Numbered from the stretch's first letter, positions 19,281 to 27,984 are shown. The stretch: 64,000 nt of DNA from Candidatus Brocadia sp. (GCA_011525665.1 WYAU01000031.1:1-64000); one strand, 5' to 3'. Numbers and translations: made by a program. Notes: generated by a model not told the origin, from the sequence alone.

Positions 19281-19661
19281 ATGATATTGACCGATAGCTT
19301 TTTCAAACGTATGTTCCTTATCGCAAGCTTATGGAATCTGCTGGGCTGCGGATTCCTTTTTTTCTTGCCGGGTGTTGTCTTTGTTTCACCTTCCATGGCA
19401 AAACCGGTCCCGCCGTTATTTTACCAGTCCTGGCTTGCCCTTGCCTTTGTTTTTGGCGCTGGGTACTACTTTGTCTATAAAGACATGTATGCCAATAAAA
19501 ATATCGTTATTTTAGGCATCATGGGAAAGACCTTTTTTGCAATAATCTTTTCGGTAAACATGCTCCTGTACGCGGACATACCGAAAATATTCTGGGGTGC
19601 AGTTGGTGGTGATGCAGTCTTCGTCATCCTTTTTTTAATGTTTCTTGCCTATGCAGAATAG
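19281..19661 (+). CDS. Small four-helix membrane protein
   Basis: 126 residues with four hydrophobic segments: FLIASLWNLLGCGFLFFLPG (about 12), WLALAFVFGAGYYFVY (about 51), IVILGIMGKTFFAIIFSVNM (about 74) and WGAVGGDAVFVILFLMFLA (about 104). The overall look is DoxX/DUF-type, but I cannot name a family. Its end overlaps the ATG of the GMC oxidoreductase gene, so the two are translationally coupled. Confidence 0.72.
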   Translation: MILTDSFFKRMFLIASLWNLLGCGFLFFLPGVVFVSPSMAKPVPPLFYQSWLALAFVFGAGYYFVYKDMYANKNIVILGIMGKTFFAIIFSVNMLLYADIPKIFWGAVGGDAVFVILFLMFLAYAE

Positions 19662-21312
19662 AAAATTCAAAAGCCACACAACAAAAAGACGTTACGATAC
19701 AGTCATTATCGGTTCAGGCTTTGGAGGATCGGCAGCGGCATGCCGGTTGGCCCCGTACCTGAAAGATTCTCTCTGTGTCCTGGAGCGTGGTAAACGTTAT
19801 CACATGGGCGAATTTCCCCGTGATTTTTTTAAGCCTAAAGACTGGTGGTGGCGCAATGAAGGAAGCGACGGCTGGACGGGTCTGTTCGATTATACCAGCT
19901 ACGATACGTTTGCCGTGCACCGGTGCAGCGGTGTCGGGGGAGGGTCTTTGATTTATGCCAATGTCATCCTGGAACCGGTCAAAGAAATCTTCAAAAATTC
20001 CCGATGGCCGAGGGAATGTACTGAAGGCAGGCTAATCACCTGGGAAAAGGAGTTTGAGAGACAGTGTAAAAAAGTGCATGATATGCTCAGACCGCAAAAA
20101 ATTCCTTATGGTCTTTTTAAGACACGGGCGCTGAGGCGTGCAGCGGAAAAGATCGGCAGCGGAGATGTGTTTGATACGCCCCCACTGGCTATATATTTTG
20201 GGGAAAGGGGTGTTTATCGGGAAGACCCTTATGACCGAAAATGTCCTGCCCAGATTGGTTGTACCCTATGCGGAGAATGTGTCATTGGCTGTAATAACCA
20301 TTCAAAAAATACCGTTGATTTAAATTATCTTGCCGTTGCCCGGAACCATGGCGCCCAGGTGTTTTCACAGCATGTCGTTCGATATCTGGAACCGGTTGCC
20401 GAAGGATACATTATTCATTTCACCAATCTGAGATGGAACTACAGGGATAGCGTCATCGCCAAGAGGGTTATACTCTCTGCCGGGAGTCTCGGATCAACAG
20501 AACTTCTGTTACGCTGCAAATATGGGTATAAGCGGTATAAGTTTAAAACAGGTCCAACCTTACCCGACCTTAGTGACAAGCTGGGTCATTACTTTTCCGG
20601 GAATGGTGATTTTGGCGGGCTTGCCACCTATACCGACCAGGTGGTCAATTTTGCCGAGGGGCCCACCATAACCGGCATGATAAACTACAGCGCCGGAAAG
20701 AACGGCCAGCGGTTCATCATTGAGGAGGGTGGTTTTCCCGATATCCTGCGGTCGTATCTCAGGAGCAAATTCCCCGATTATGGTATTGCCAGAAAGATCA
20801 TTCAAAAGATCAAGACCTTCGCGGGGTTTGATCGTGGATTGAGCAAAACCTTTTCTGAACTGCTCGGACTCCTGGAATTCCGGTCTGACCATCGCATGCT
20901 GATGTATCTCGTCATGGGACTCGATGCGGCCGACGGGAGAATGGAAATAAATGAGGAGGGATACCTGAACATAAAGTGGGACCCGGAAAAATCATTGCCA
21001 CTGTACCACGAAATAGAAAATACCCTCCAGAAACTTACCCACGGAATTAAGGGAAAATTGATGGGAAATCCCTGGTGGATATCCAGAAACAAGGTCTATA
21101 CGGTGCATCCCCTGGGGGGATGTCCTATGGGACGCAGCAGGGATGAAGGCGTGGTGGATTGCTATGGAAGGGTATTTGGTTATAAAAACCTCTACGTCTC
21201 GGATGGTTCTGTTTTTCCCACTTCGGTAGGGAGCAACCCTGCCATGAGTATTGCCGCATGGGGTGAAAGGGTTTCTGAACATATTATTGACACGGAACGG
21301 AAAAAGGAGTGA
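19651..21312 (+). CDS. GMC-family flavin oxidoreductase, cholesterol-oxidase-like
   Basis: FAD enzyme of 553 residues, predicted to oxidise an alcohol on a hydrophobic (sterol- or isoprenoid-like) substrate. The FAD motif is DTVIIGSGFGGSAAACRLA (near the N-terminus). GVGGGSLIYANV (about 90) is the second flavin contact. The C-terminal HPLGGCPMGRSRD and SVGSNPAMSIAA hold the catalytic His/Asn region. A Cys cluster, CPAQIGCTLCGECVIGCNNH (about 200), matches the Cys-rich insert of ChoD-type enzymes and could hold a metal or Fe-S centre. Only the ATG at 19651 gives a sensible N-terminus. It ends five bases before the phosphoesterase start. Confidence 0.88.
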   Translation: MQNRKFKSHTTKRRYDTVIIGSGFGGSAAACRLAPYLKDSLCVLERGKRYHMGEFPRDFFKPKDWWWRNEGSDGWTGLFDYTSYDTFAVHRCSGVGGGSLIYANVILEPVKEIFKNSRWPRECTEGRLITWEKEFERQCKKVHDMLRPQKIPYGLFKTRALRRAAEKIGSGDVFDTPPLAIYFGERGVYREDPYDRKCPAQIGCTLCGECVIGCNNHSKNTVDLNYLAVARNHGAQVFSQHVVRYLEPVAEGYIIHFTNLRWNYRDSVIAKRVILSAGSLGSTELLLRCKYGYKRYKFKTGPTLPDLSDKLGHYFSGNGDFGGLATYTDQVVNFAEGPTITGMINYSAGKNGQRFIIEEGGFPDILRSYLRSKFPDYGIARKIIQKIKTFAGFDRGLSKTFSELLGLLEFRSDHRMLMYLVMGLDAADGRMEINEEGYLNIKWDPEKSLPLYHEIENTLQKLTHGIKGKLMGNPWWISRNKVYTVHPLGGCPMGRSRDEGVVDCYGRVFGYKNLYVSDGSVFPTSVGSNPAMSIAAWGERVSEHIIDTERKKE

Positions 21313-21317
21313 AAGAT

Positions 21318-22745
21318 ATGCCGGATATACGATATGTATGCCTGTCTGATATGCATCTGGGTGAAGAAGACAGCATTTTAACTAATCTCAAGGGCGCCGG
21401 GAGTGAAATTGATCCATTAAAAGCTGGTCCTGTAATGAAACAACTGGCTGAGTGTCTGCGTGGGCTTATTTCAAAAAACGAGGACAACAAAAAGCCGACG
21501 CTGATTTTGAATGGAGATATCCTCGAACTGGCGCTCTCTAACACCAACCTTGCTGCCATGGTTTTCGAGCGCTTTATAGAGCTGATAATGCCGAAGGGCG
21601 GGGAAATGTTCGAAAGGATACTGTACATTCCGGGCAATCATGATCACCACCTCTGGGAACTTGCACGCGAAACGCAATACGTAAATCACATGAAAAAGTT
21701 CAAGCCCGGTGAAGAGTTGCCGATCCCCTGGCATACAACCAATATGTTTGTCGAAAACGCCCCCTATAGCCCGCCGTCCTATTTCCTGACGAATCTCGTG
21801 AAGAGATCCGAACACTTAAGAGATTTTGTCATTGCCACAGCGTACCCGAACTTTGGTCTTCTTTCAAGGGACCAGCAGAAGTGTGTCATGTTCCATCATG
21901 GTCATTACATAGAAACAATCTACCATGGCATGAGCATATTTAAGAACCTGCTCCATGAGAAACACAATATGCCTGAAAACATCTATGATATTGAGGCGGA
22001 AAATTTCGCCTGGATAGATTTCTTCTGGTCTGCGCTGGGCCGTTCCGGAAAGGCTGGCCAGGAGATGGAAACACTCTACGAAAAAATGATTGACCGGGAG
22101 GAATTTGAAAATGCCCTTTCTGCCTTTGCCGACAATCTTGGCAAAAGGTATAACTTGCCGGGAATTGACTGGCTTACCGTGAAAGGCCTGAAAGTACTCT
22201 TTGGGTACCTTGCAGATATGGTTGCCGGCAGGGAAAGGGCTTATAAAGATCAGGTGTTAAGCAATGATACAGAAAGCGGTCTTCGGAAATATATGAATGT
22301 GCCCCTGAAACAGCAGATCATGACGGACTGCAAACAAAATATCCCCTCTGATGTGACCTTTGTGTTTGGCCATACCCACAAACCTTTTCAGAACGATATG
22401 ATGTTTACAGAGTATCCAGGCTGGGTGAATGTGTATAACACCGGGGGATGGGTGGTAGATACCATAGAGCCGCAGCCGATCCATGGTGGTGCAATGGTGC
22501 TTATTGACGAAGACCTCCATGCCGTTTCGCTCCGGTTGTATAATGAAAATGCCGATCCCGATGCGTATGCAGTAAAGGTTGAAGAAGCCACGCATGCCGG
22601 AGAGGAATCCAATCCATTTCATAAACGGATTGCTGGAATGGTTGATCCCTCCGGCGAACCGTGGAAGAGGTTTTCCCGCATCGTGGCCCGCGCGGTATAT
22701 GAACGCGCACAACTTTTACGTGCACGGATACAGGAAAAGAGTTAG
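21318..22745 (+). CDS. Calcineurin-like metallophosphoesterase
   Basis: 475 residues with the full two-metal set: LSDMHLGEED (about 9), LNGDILEL (about 61), IPGNHDHHLW (about 104), FHHGHYIETIY (about 193) and FGHTHKPF (about 350). The insert between the last two motifs (about 200-340) is helical and carries ENFAWIDFFWSALGRSG. The substrate is unknown; nucleotide, phospholipid headgroup or prenyl phosphate are all possible. The ATG at 21318 has GGAG eight bases upstream. It is last in the riboswitch operon, tightly coupled to the GMC enzyme. Confidence 0.88.
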   Translation: MPDIRYVCLSDMHLGEEDSILTNLKGAGSEIDPLKAGPVMKQLAECLRGLISKNEDNKKPTLILNGDILELALSNTNLAAMVFERFIELIMPKGGEMFERILYIPGNHDHHLWELARETQYVNHMKKFKPGEELPIPWHTTNMFVENAPYSPPSYFLTNLVKRSEHLRDFVIATAYPNFGLLSRDQQKCVMFHHGHYIETIYHGMSIFKNLLHEKHNMPENIYDIEAENFAWIDFFWSALGRSGKAGQEMETLYEKMIDREEFENALSAFADNLGKRYNLPGIDWLTVKGLKVLFGYLADMVAGRERAYKDQVLSNDTESGLRKYMNVPLKQQIMTDCKQNIPSDVTFVFGHTHKPFQNDMMFTEYPGWVNVYNTGGWVVDTIEPQPIHGGAMVLIDEDLHAVSLRLYNENADPDAYAVKVEEATHAGEESNPFHKRIAGMVDPSGEPWKRFSRIVARAVYERAQLLRARIQEKS

Positions 22746-22960
22746 CTCTATTATACAGGGAATTTTCATTTTATTTATGCGGTTTTTTAGGTATCTTATG
22801 GAACTCAAAACTTTAACCTTGAGAACGCTGGGCTCAAACCTAAAAGTTTTGGTAAAGGAAGTAAAATGTGGTGAAACAGTAAGAAGTCAGGTATATTTGC
22901 AAGATTGGGGTGGAGCAACGCACGCACACGGGGGGCTGCCGAACCATCGCGCTGGATAAA

Positions 22961-23431
22961 TTATATCCTTACCCCAACCTTTTTAAATTCCTTCTCACTG
23001 TAAAGGACGACGTAGTCGTTTAATCCTGTCTTTTCCTTAATCGCCTGGATTACTGCCTCGCATTCGGCATCTGTATAACCATGGATCATGGTAAAGACAT
23101 TATATTCCCAATCGGAATAGACAGGGCGCTCGTAACAGTGGGTTACCTCTTCAAAACCGGCCATGATCACGCCTACTTCATCCACCCGTTCCTTTGGCAC
23201 CTTCCACACGCACATGGCATTGGCATTGATGCCGATCTTGCGGTGGGCAATAGAGGCGGCAAGACGCCTGATCTTTCCAGCCTCCAGGAGTTTCTTGAGT
23301 CTTTGTATTACTTCATCTTCTGACATTCCCAGTGCCTGGCCAATGTCTTTATACGGGGTTTTCGTGACAGGCAGACCTTCCTGAATGTGTTTAATGAGTT
23401 TAACGTCGATGTCTTCTTTTTTCATTGTCAT
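22961..23431 (-). CDS. ahbB: Siroheme decarboxylase subunit (AhbB-like, Lrp/AsnC fold)
   Basis: 156-residue protein with an N-terminal AsnC-like winged helix and a C-terminal RAM-like domain. It belongs to the AhbA/AhbB/NirDHLG family that decarboxylates siroheme to 12,18-didecarboxysiroheme. Landmarks are LLEAGKIRRLAASIAHRKIG (about 48) and THCYERPVYSDWEYNVFTMI (about 96), where the His/Tyr pattern is that of the catalytic family rather than of true regulators. It starts three bases after ahbA on the same strand. AhbA and AhbB form the enzyme together in sulfate reducers and archaea. Confidence 0.88.
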   Translation of the reverse strand: MTMKKEDIDVKLIKHIQEGLPVTKTPYKDIGQALGMSEDEVIQRLKKLLEAGKIRRLAASIAHRKIGINANAMCVWKVPKERVDEVGVIMAGFEEVTHCYERPVYSDWEYNVFTMIHGYTDAECEAVIQAIKEKTGLNDYVVLYSEKEFKKVGVRI

Positions 23432-23434
23432 AGT

Positions 23435-23902
23435 TTAATAAATTTTAAAACGAACGCCGATCTTGAATTTCTTTGTTGTAGGCATACTTCGAACGGTGAG
23501 TCCTGTTCGGTTCTCAATCTCTTTTAATCTGCTATGGAGTTCTTCGTCGTCCTTAGCCGACATGGTAAACCACATATTGTAAGGGATATGTTTGTTTTTG
23601 CCTTTCCGCAGGTAATTGTGGGAAACACCACTGTATTCGTTGATGATTGCACTCACCTCATCGATGCGGTCTTCCGGAACCTTTATCGCTGCAAGGGTTG
23701 CCTCCCGGCCCATGGCCTGGGTATTGATGATAGGTGCAAGCCTCCTGACATATCCCTTCTCGATCATAAACTTAATACGTTCAATAATGGTATCTTCGTC
23801 TATATCAAGCTCTTTGCTTAATTCCAGGAATGGCCTTGATACAAGGGGCAGGTTAGACTGTAAACGGTGCAGTATTTTTCTATCAGTGTCACTCAGTATC
23901 AT
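23435..23902 (-). CDS. ahbA: Siroheme decarboxylase subunit (AhbA-like, Lrp/AsnC fold)
   Basis: 155 residues, paralogous to the next gene. The segment IEKGYVRRLAPIINTQAMGR (about 47) and the catalytic-type region SHNYLRKGKNKHIPYNMWFT (about 93) place it with AhbA/NirD proteins of alternative haem and haem d1 synthesis. Its ATG overlaps the stop of the upstream sulfite-reductase-like gene (ATGA), and ahbB follows three bases after its stop. The pair should act on siroheme in the cytoplasm. AhbC and AhbD radical-SAM partners are not in the window. Confidence 0.88.
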   Translation of the reverse strand: MILSDTDRKILHRLQSNLPLVSRPFLELSKELDIDEDTIIERIKFMIEKGYVRRLAPIINTQAMGREATLAAIKVPEDRIDEVSAIINEYSGVSHNYLRKGKNKHIPYNMWFTMSAKDDEELHSRLKEIENRTGLTVRSMPTTKKFKIGVRFKIY

Positions 23903-24789
23903 ATTTTCTTTTTAATTTCCTCAATTCCGTGTTGTTCTATCACTGTTCTGAAGCGATGTTCGGTTTTGTTTGAAAGTATCATATCGACGCAGACGTCCAA
24001 TGCCTTTAACGCAGCGGATTCATCTGCCCGGGGTAACAGGTCTAAGGCAAACCTGGGATGTCGCCCAACCTTCCCGCCAACCATTACCCGGTATTTTTTT
24101 TCAGAGGCCTTTATGGAACCTGTCGGACATACCCTCGCGCATAATCCGCAGTGGACACATCGTTCCTGGTCAATGGATACATGACGGTCTTTTATGGCAA
24201 TGGCATCTTCACGGCATGTCTCCACGCACTTCATGCACTCAATGCATTCAGAGTCGGGGTCTACGGAAACGGGTTCGATTGCATGGACGCCAAAGTCCTT
24301 GATTTGCGGCATGGAACAGCTATTCGGACATCCCGATACGGCGAGTTTCATCGTATGATGGGGGAGAATTTGTCCTTCAATCTTGTTCATCAGATTCTCG
24401 GTAAAATTCAACTCCTCCAGCCTGTTTCTGAGTTTATTGCTCAGGACGTTGGAATCGGTAATAAGAAAAGGACAATTGACCTCCGCGCCTCTGCAGGGTT
24501 TCACCTGATACAGCACGGGATTTCCGTCTTTATCGAAATATTTTGCATATTTTTTGAGGATAGAGAGTTTCCCATTGTCTACGGGTTTCTTTGCGGCCGC
24601 ATGCTGCGCTGGCGTGGTGGTATTCTGTGGCCTGCCCATAAACGCCTCCCGTGCAGCCATAACCTCCGCCTCCGTAACTAAAGTCTTCCCGCGTTCACGG
24701 GCAAGTATCTCCACCTTTTCTCGGACGGTTTTTTGCACAAAGGGGGGTACTTTTTCCAGCAGCTGCGATGCAGACTTATCCCACTCCAA
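23899..24789 (-). CDS. PCP-reductase domain / sulfite-reductase-like / 2[4Fe-4S] ferredoxin fusion
   Basis: 296 residues in three parts. The N-terminus (about 1-50: PPFVQKTVREKVEILARERG) looks like the small helical domain at the C-terminus of protochlorophyllide reductase subunits (PCP_red). The middle (about 75-165) is a nitrite/sulfite reductase half-domain with CRGAEVNC and VSGCPNSCSMPQIKDFGV. The C-terminal part has two ferredoxin motifs, CIECMKCVETC and CVHCGLCARVCP. It resembles anaerobic sulfite reductase C subunits without the substrate-channel half. Coupled to ahbA and ahbB, it may work in siroheme/haem metabolism or as an electron donor; that role is inferred. Confidence 0.75.
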   Translation of the reverse strand: MEWDKSASQLLEKVPPFVQKTVREKVEILARERGKTLVTEAEVMAAREAFMGRPQNTTTPAQHAAAKKPVDNGKLSILKKYAKYFDKDGNPVLYQVKPCRGAEVNCPFLITDSNVLSNKLRNRLEELNFTENLMNKIEGQILPHHTMKLAVSGCPNSCSMPQIKDFGVHAIEPVSVDPDSECIECMKCVETCREDAIAIKDRHVSIDQERCVHCGLCARVCPTGSIKASEKKYRVMVGGKVGRHPRFALDLLPRADESAALKALDVCVDMILSNKTEHRFRTVIEQHGIEEIKKKI

Positions 24790-24952
24790 TTTGCTATCTC
24801 CTTAAAACAAAATTGCCACAATACAAAATTGCGGCAGATTTTGTAAACCACATAGAAAACGAAATTTTTTTAAATTATATGTGCAAAAAAGGGGATTGTC
24901 AATCTCAAATTTTGTGGGGTTTTTCTTCCGGCATTCTCCATTATTTTAAACC

Positions 24953-24981
24953 TTGACATTTTATCAGGTGTCACTTATATT
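24953..24981 (+). promoter_or_regulatory. Strong sigma70-type promoter
   Basis: TTGACA (24953-24958), exactly 17 bases, then TATATT (24976-24981). It drives rightward transcription into the coiled-coil/nucleotidyltransferase/TPM genes with a leader of about 100 bases. Confidence 0.75.
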
Positions 24982-25089
24982 TTGATTGTCAAGAAGACCT
25001 TTGTTCTAAAAGAGAGTCAAAATATATTTTAAGTCAGAAGCGCGGGTTGCACCTGCCGCTGATGAAAATAACTGATGGAGGTTGTTTAT

Positions 25090-25356
25090 ATGGACGAGGA
25101 AACTTTTCATAAAAAACTGCTGGATTTAATCGAAGAGGTCAAACGGTTTCCCGAGGCAAAGAAGGAGAGTCTGGAGATGCTTGCCGGTGAGATCGGCAAA
25201 AAATATGAAGACCTTCGAAGCAGCCTGATGTTTTTGCAGGATACCCTGGATTCATTACGATTGAATGTAAAGTATTTGCTCTTTGATCTGGAGGCAACGA
25301 AAAAGGAAAATGCGGCATTGAGAAAAAAACTGGAAGAACACGGGAATAACAGATAA
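25090..25356 (+). CDS. Short coiled-coil protein, unknown function
   Basis: 88 residues, strongly charged and helical. The second half is a heptad pattern (SLMFLQDTLDSLRLNVKYLL, then KKENAALRKKLEEHGNN). GGAGG lies eight bases before the ATG at 25090, so this start is preferred over the ATG at 25075 that falls inside the ribosome site. It is five bases upstream of the nucleotidyltransferase-like gene and behind a strong promoter. No family recognised. Confidence 0.75.
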   Translation: MDEETFHKKLLDLIEEVKRFPEAKKESLEMLAGEIGKKYEDLRSSLMFLQDTLDSLRLNVKYLLFDLEATKKENAALRKKLEEHGNNR

Positions 25357-25361
25357 CGAAA

Positions 25362-26117
25362 ATGGAAGATATTAAACTATCACATCTGTCGGAACAAACG
25401 CGGAAGATTATAGAGCCTTTCCTCCTGGATATCCTCACCCATTGCTCGGAAGACATTGTTTCGATATACGTCATAGGCAGCGCTGTAACAAAAGATTTTC
25501 ACACAAAATATTCCGATATTAATACCCTGATTGTTGTAAAAGAAACCAGAGTCCCCTTTCTCGATTTTATTGCGACTCTGGGCAAACGCTACGGAAAAAA
25601 GAGGATACACGCCCCGCTCATCATGACCCGTGATTACATCAGCAGGTCGTTAGAGGTATTTCCCTTAGAATTCCTGGAGATGAATCTCATACATCAGTTG
25701 GTTTACGGGGAGGACATCTTAAAAGATATAAAGATTGAAAAGGCCGATGTACGGCTCCAGTGCGAACGGGAATTGAAAGGAAAATTTCAGCAGATCTGCC
25801 AGGGTTACATAAGGTCAATGGGAAACAGAACGGCCTTAACAGACCTGTTTGTAGGGTCACTCTCCGGATATTTTCCGGCATTTCACGGTATACTTTTTTT
25901 GTGCAATCAAAAAATTCCCAGAGAAAAAACCGATGTCCTTTCCGCCCTGGAAGAGCACTTTAATATAGATATGAACGTCTTTAAAAAAATCCTCGAAATA
26001 AGGGCGAAAGATGTTTATCCCTCTGTTGAGGTGCTCAAGGAGATATTTGAAAACCTGTATCATGTATTGGATGCGATTATTAAAAAGGTGGACGAATTTG
26101 AGATCAAATCTGCGTAG
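25362..26117 (+). CDS. Nucleotidyltransferase-fold protein
   Basis: 251 residues. The region IYVIGSAVTKDFHTKYSDIN (about 36-55) is the GS-x(9-13)-DhD motif of the pol-beta nucleotidyltransferase superfamily, but the second acidic residue is Asn (SDIN rather than SDID). The rest is helical, with no partner domain I can name. With a metal-binding Asp replaced, it may be a binding or regulatory version rather than an active enzyme. Its 3' end overlaps the TPM-domain gene by 20 bases. Confidence 0.72.
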   Translation: MEDIKLSHLSEQTRKIIEPFLLDILTHCSEDIVSIYVIGSAVTKDFHTKYSDINTLIVVKETRVPFLDFIATLGKRYGKKRIHAPLIMTRDYISRSLEVFPLEFLEMNLIHQLVYGEDILKDIKIEKADVRLQCERELKGKFQQICQGYIRSMGNRTALTDLFVGSLSGYFPAFHGILFLCNQKIPREKTDVLSALEEHFNIDMNVFKKILEIRAKDVYPSVEVLKEIFENLYHVLDAIIKKVDEFEIKSA

Positions 26118-26892
26118 AGGAAATTTTTACCGGTATTTTGGACTTTTCGTATTTTTCTTGTGCCTTTGCTCAATTGCAGAGGCACAGGGATTACCTGTTC
26201 CCCAGAGATATGTGGAAGACAGGGCCAACATTATCAGTGATGCAGTAGAGAATGGGCTTAATGGTTATCTCCAGGAACTGGCACAGAAGACCGGCGCACA
26301 GATGATCGTTCTTACGATTAACACAACCGGAGACATTCCCATCGAAACATACGCCATAGAACTGGCAACAAAGTGGAAATTGGGTCAGGCGGGAAAGGAT
26401 AATGGCGCTCTCGTTGTCATAGCAAAGGATGATCGCGCTTACAGGATTGAGGTCGGGTATGGGCTCGAAGGGATATTGCCCGATAGCTTTTGCGGTACGG
26501 TTGGAAGGACGTATTTTGTGCCCAATTTCCGAAAGGGGCATTTCAGTGAGGGCATATTCCAGGGCGTGGTCGTCATGGTGCACAAGATTGCAGAGGAAAA
26601 CGGCGTGAAAATTACGGGGATGCCCGATATTGCCGAGCTGAGAAAAAAATCCACAGGACGCCAGAACCCGTTTCTTTCATTGTTAATCCTGCTTGTTGTA
26701 TTGCCGTTTTTCATAAGCCGCCTGTTCAATCGGAGACGATACTCATCGTATTGGTGGGGTGGTCCGCCGATCATCTTTGGCGGGTCACGGGGGTTTGGTT
26801 CCGGAGGCTCTGGTGGATTCGGAGGGTTTGGCAGCTTTGGCGGAGGCATGGGTGGCTCGTTTGGTGGTGGGGGTGCTTCAGGAAGGTGGTAA
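26098..26892 (+). CDS. TPM-domain (YgcG-like) membrane protein
   Basis: 264 residues. A signal peptide ends near IAEAQG, followed by a TPM domain (about 30-155; RANIISDAVENGLNGYLQEL, TTGDIPIETYAIELATKWKL). One TM helix (SLLILLVVLPFFISRLF) and a glycine-rich cytoplasmic tail (GGFGGFGSFGGGMGG) complete the YgcG architecture. The chosen start is a TTG at 26098: AAGGTGG lies six bases upstream and it opens directly into the signal peptide. Earlier ATGs lie inside the preceding gene. TPM proteins often pair with LemA, as here (next gene). Confidence 0.85.
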   Translation: MRSNLRRGNFYRYFGLFVFFLCLCSIAEAQGLPVPQRYVEDRANIISDAVENGLNGYLQELAQKTGAQMIVLTINTTGDIPIETYAIELATKWKLGQAGKDNGALVVIAKDDRAYRIEVGYGLEGILPDSFCGTVGRTYFVPNFRKGHFSEGIFQGVVVMVHKIAEENGVKITGMPDIAELRKKSTGRQNPFLSLLILLVVLPFFISRLFNRRRYSSYWWGGPPIIFGGSRGFGSGGSGGFGGFGSFGGGMGGSFGGGGASGRW

Positions 26893-26931
26893 TCAATGGA
26901 TCGGACACAGATTTTTCGCAGGCTTATACAG

Positions 26932-26959
26932 ACTTCGTTGTGAGCACTCAGTCGAACGA
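26932..26959. repeat. Dispersed repeat (ACTTCGTCGTGAGCGCTCAG type)
   Basis: Bases 26932-26959 match 57669-57696 in nearly all positions, and a diverged copy is embedded in the U32 gene at 30151-30178. It appears both alone and as an insert inside the composite palindromic repeat. Confidence 0.65.
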
Positions 26960-27019
26960 TAATACTATACTAAAAAGGCACAGGTCTGTTTTTTTATCAT
27001 TCTCAAGTTAATAGAGTAG

Positions 27020-27036
27020 GGTGGGCATTGCCCACC
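27020..27036. repeat. Small palindrome GGTGGGC-ATT-GCCCACC
   Basis: Perfect 7-base arms with a 3-base loop. Related palindromes occur at 33280-33296 (GGTAGGC/GCCTACC) and near 33443-33466. There is no T-run, so it is unlikely to be a terminator. Confidence 0.6.
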
Positions 27037-27082
27037 AAATAGCTGCAAAATTTCTCTGTTATGTAAATAAGAAAGGTAAATT

Positions 27083-27646
27083 ATGAAAAAGATATTACCT
27101 GCTATTGCTATTACCGTATTTTTGGGTATTATCTTCAGCGCCTGGTATATTAAGGGGTATAATAAAGTTATTGCCCTCAATGAAAACGTAAAGAATGCCT
27201 GGTCTCAGGTAGATACCCAACTCAAGAGACGATACGACCTTATTCCCAACCTTGTAGAGACCGTGAAGGGTTACGCCTCGCACGAAAAAGAAATCTTTGA
27301 AAAACTTGCTGAGGCCAGAAAGGGCTATTTTAGCGCAGGAACGATAGAAGATAAGACCCGTGCGGCAACACAGATTGAAGGATTTTTATCCCGGTTGTTA
27401 ATGTTCCGGGAAACGTATCCGGACTTGAAGGCAAATGAATCGTTTCTCAAGATGCAGGATTCATTGGAAGGTACGGAAAACCGTATCTCTGTGGAACGTA
27501 AGCGCTATAATGATGCCGTTCGGGAACTCAATACCTACATCAAAAGCTTTTATGGTAGGTTTTTTGCTGCACGCACAGGGATTGCAGAGGCACAGTATTT
27601 CGAGATTGCAGAGGCAGAAAAAGAAGTACCCACGGTGAAATTTTAG
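27083..27646 (+). CDS. lemA: LemA-family protein
   Basis: 187 residues. An N-terminal membrane helix (LPAIAITVFLGIIFSAWYI) is followed by the LemA helical domain: NVKNAWSQVDTQLKRRYDLI, then PNLVETVKGYASHEKE, with the C-terminal NRISVERKRYNDAVRELNTY. LemA proteins are small anchored helical proteins of unclear function, often encoded beside TPM-domain proteins as seen here. The gap to the TPM gene holds two small repeats. Confidence 0.92.
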   Translation: MKKILPAIAITVFLGIIFSAWYIKGYNKVIALNENVKNAWSQVDTQLKRRYDLIPNLVETVKGYASHEKEIFEKLAEARKGYFSAGTIEDKTRAATQIEGFLSRLLMFRETYPDLKANESFLKMQDSLEGTENRISVERKRYNDAVRELNTYIKSFYGRFFAARTGIAEAQYFEIAEAEKEVPTVKF

Positions 27647-27747
27647 CGGGGCATTTTCCTGATCACCTGATCAATAGAAAAAATGTTTAAAAACCTCAAC
27701 AAGCCAAAACAGAGACGCTGTAAAGGCAAAAGCGAATTTATATAATT

Positions 27748-27787
27748 CACCCTTCCCAATCCCTCCCATCGAGGGAAAGGTGTTTTT
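27748..27787 (+). terminator. Probable terminator after lemA
   Basis: Nested pairing: CACC(C)TT with AAGGTG on the outside, TCCCTC with GAGGGA inside, then TTTTT at 27783-27787. It is about 100 bases downstream of lemA on the same strand. Confidence 0.5.
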
Positions 27788-27984
27788 CCATTAAGGAAGA
27801 GGCATAATTATACCGTTTCTTCTCCTCAATAATTTATTATAATCATTTATGATTCGACATGTCTTCGACATGAGTTTAAACGAACGCTCACCATGAATGG
27901 TTTGATATTCAGCTACCCGATCATCCTGAGAACCTTTATAAAGGATGTTTTCCTACGACAATAAATACAAATGCTAGAATAAAA

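Noticed and set aside
22746-22960. Short frame and possible riboswitch-like G/C words after the phosphoesterase gene
   Set aside because: No known aptamer core could be matched, and the frame is an extension of antisense sequence.
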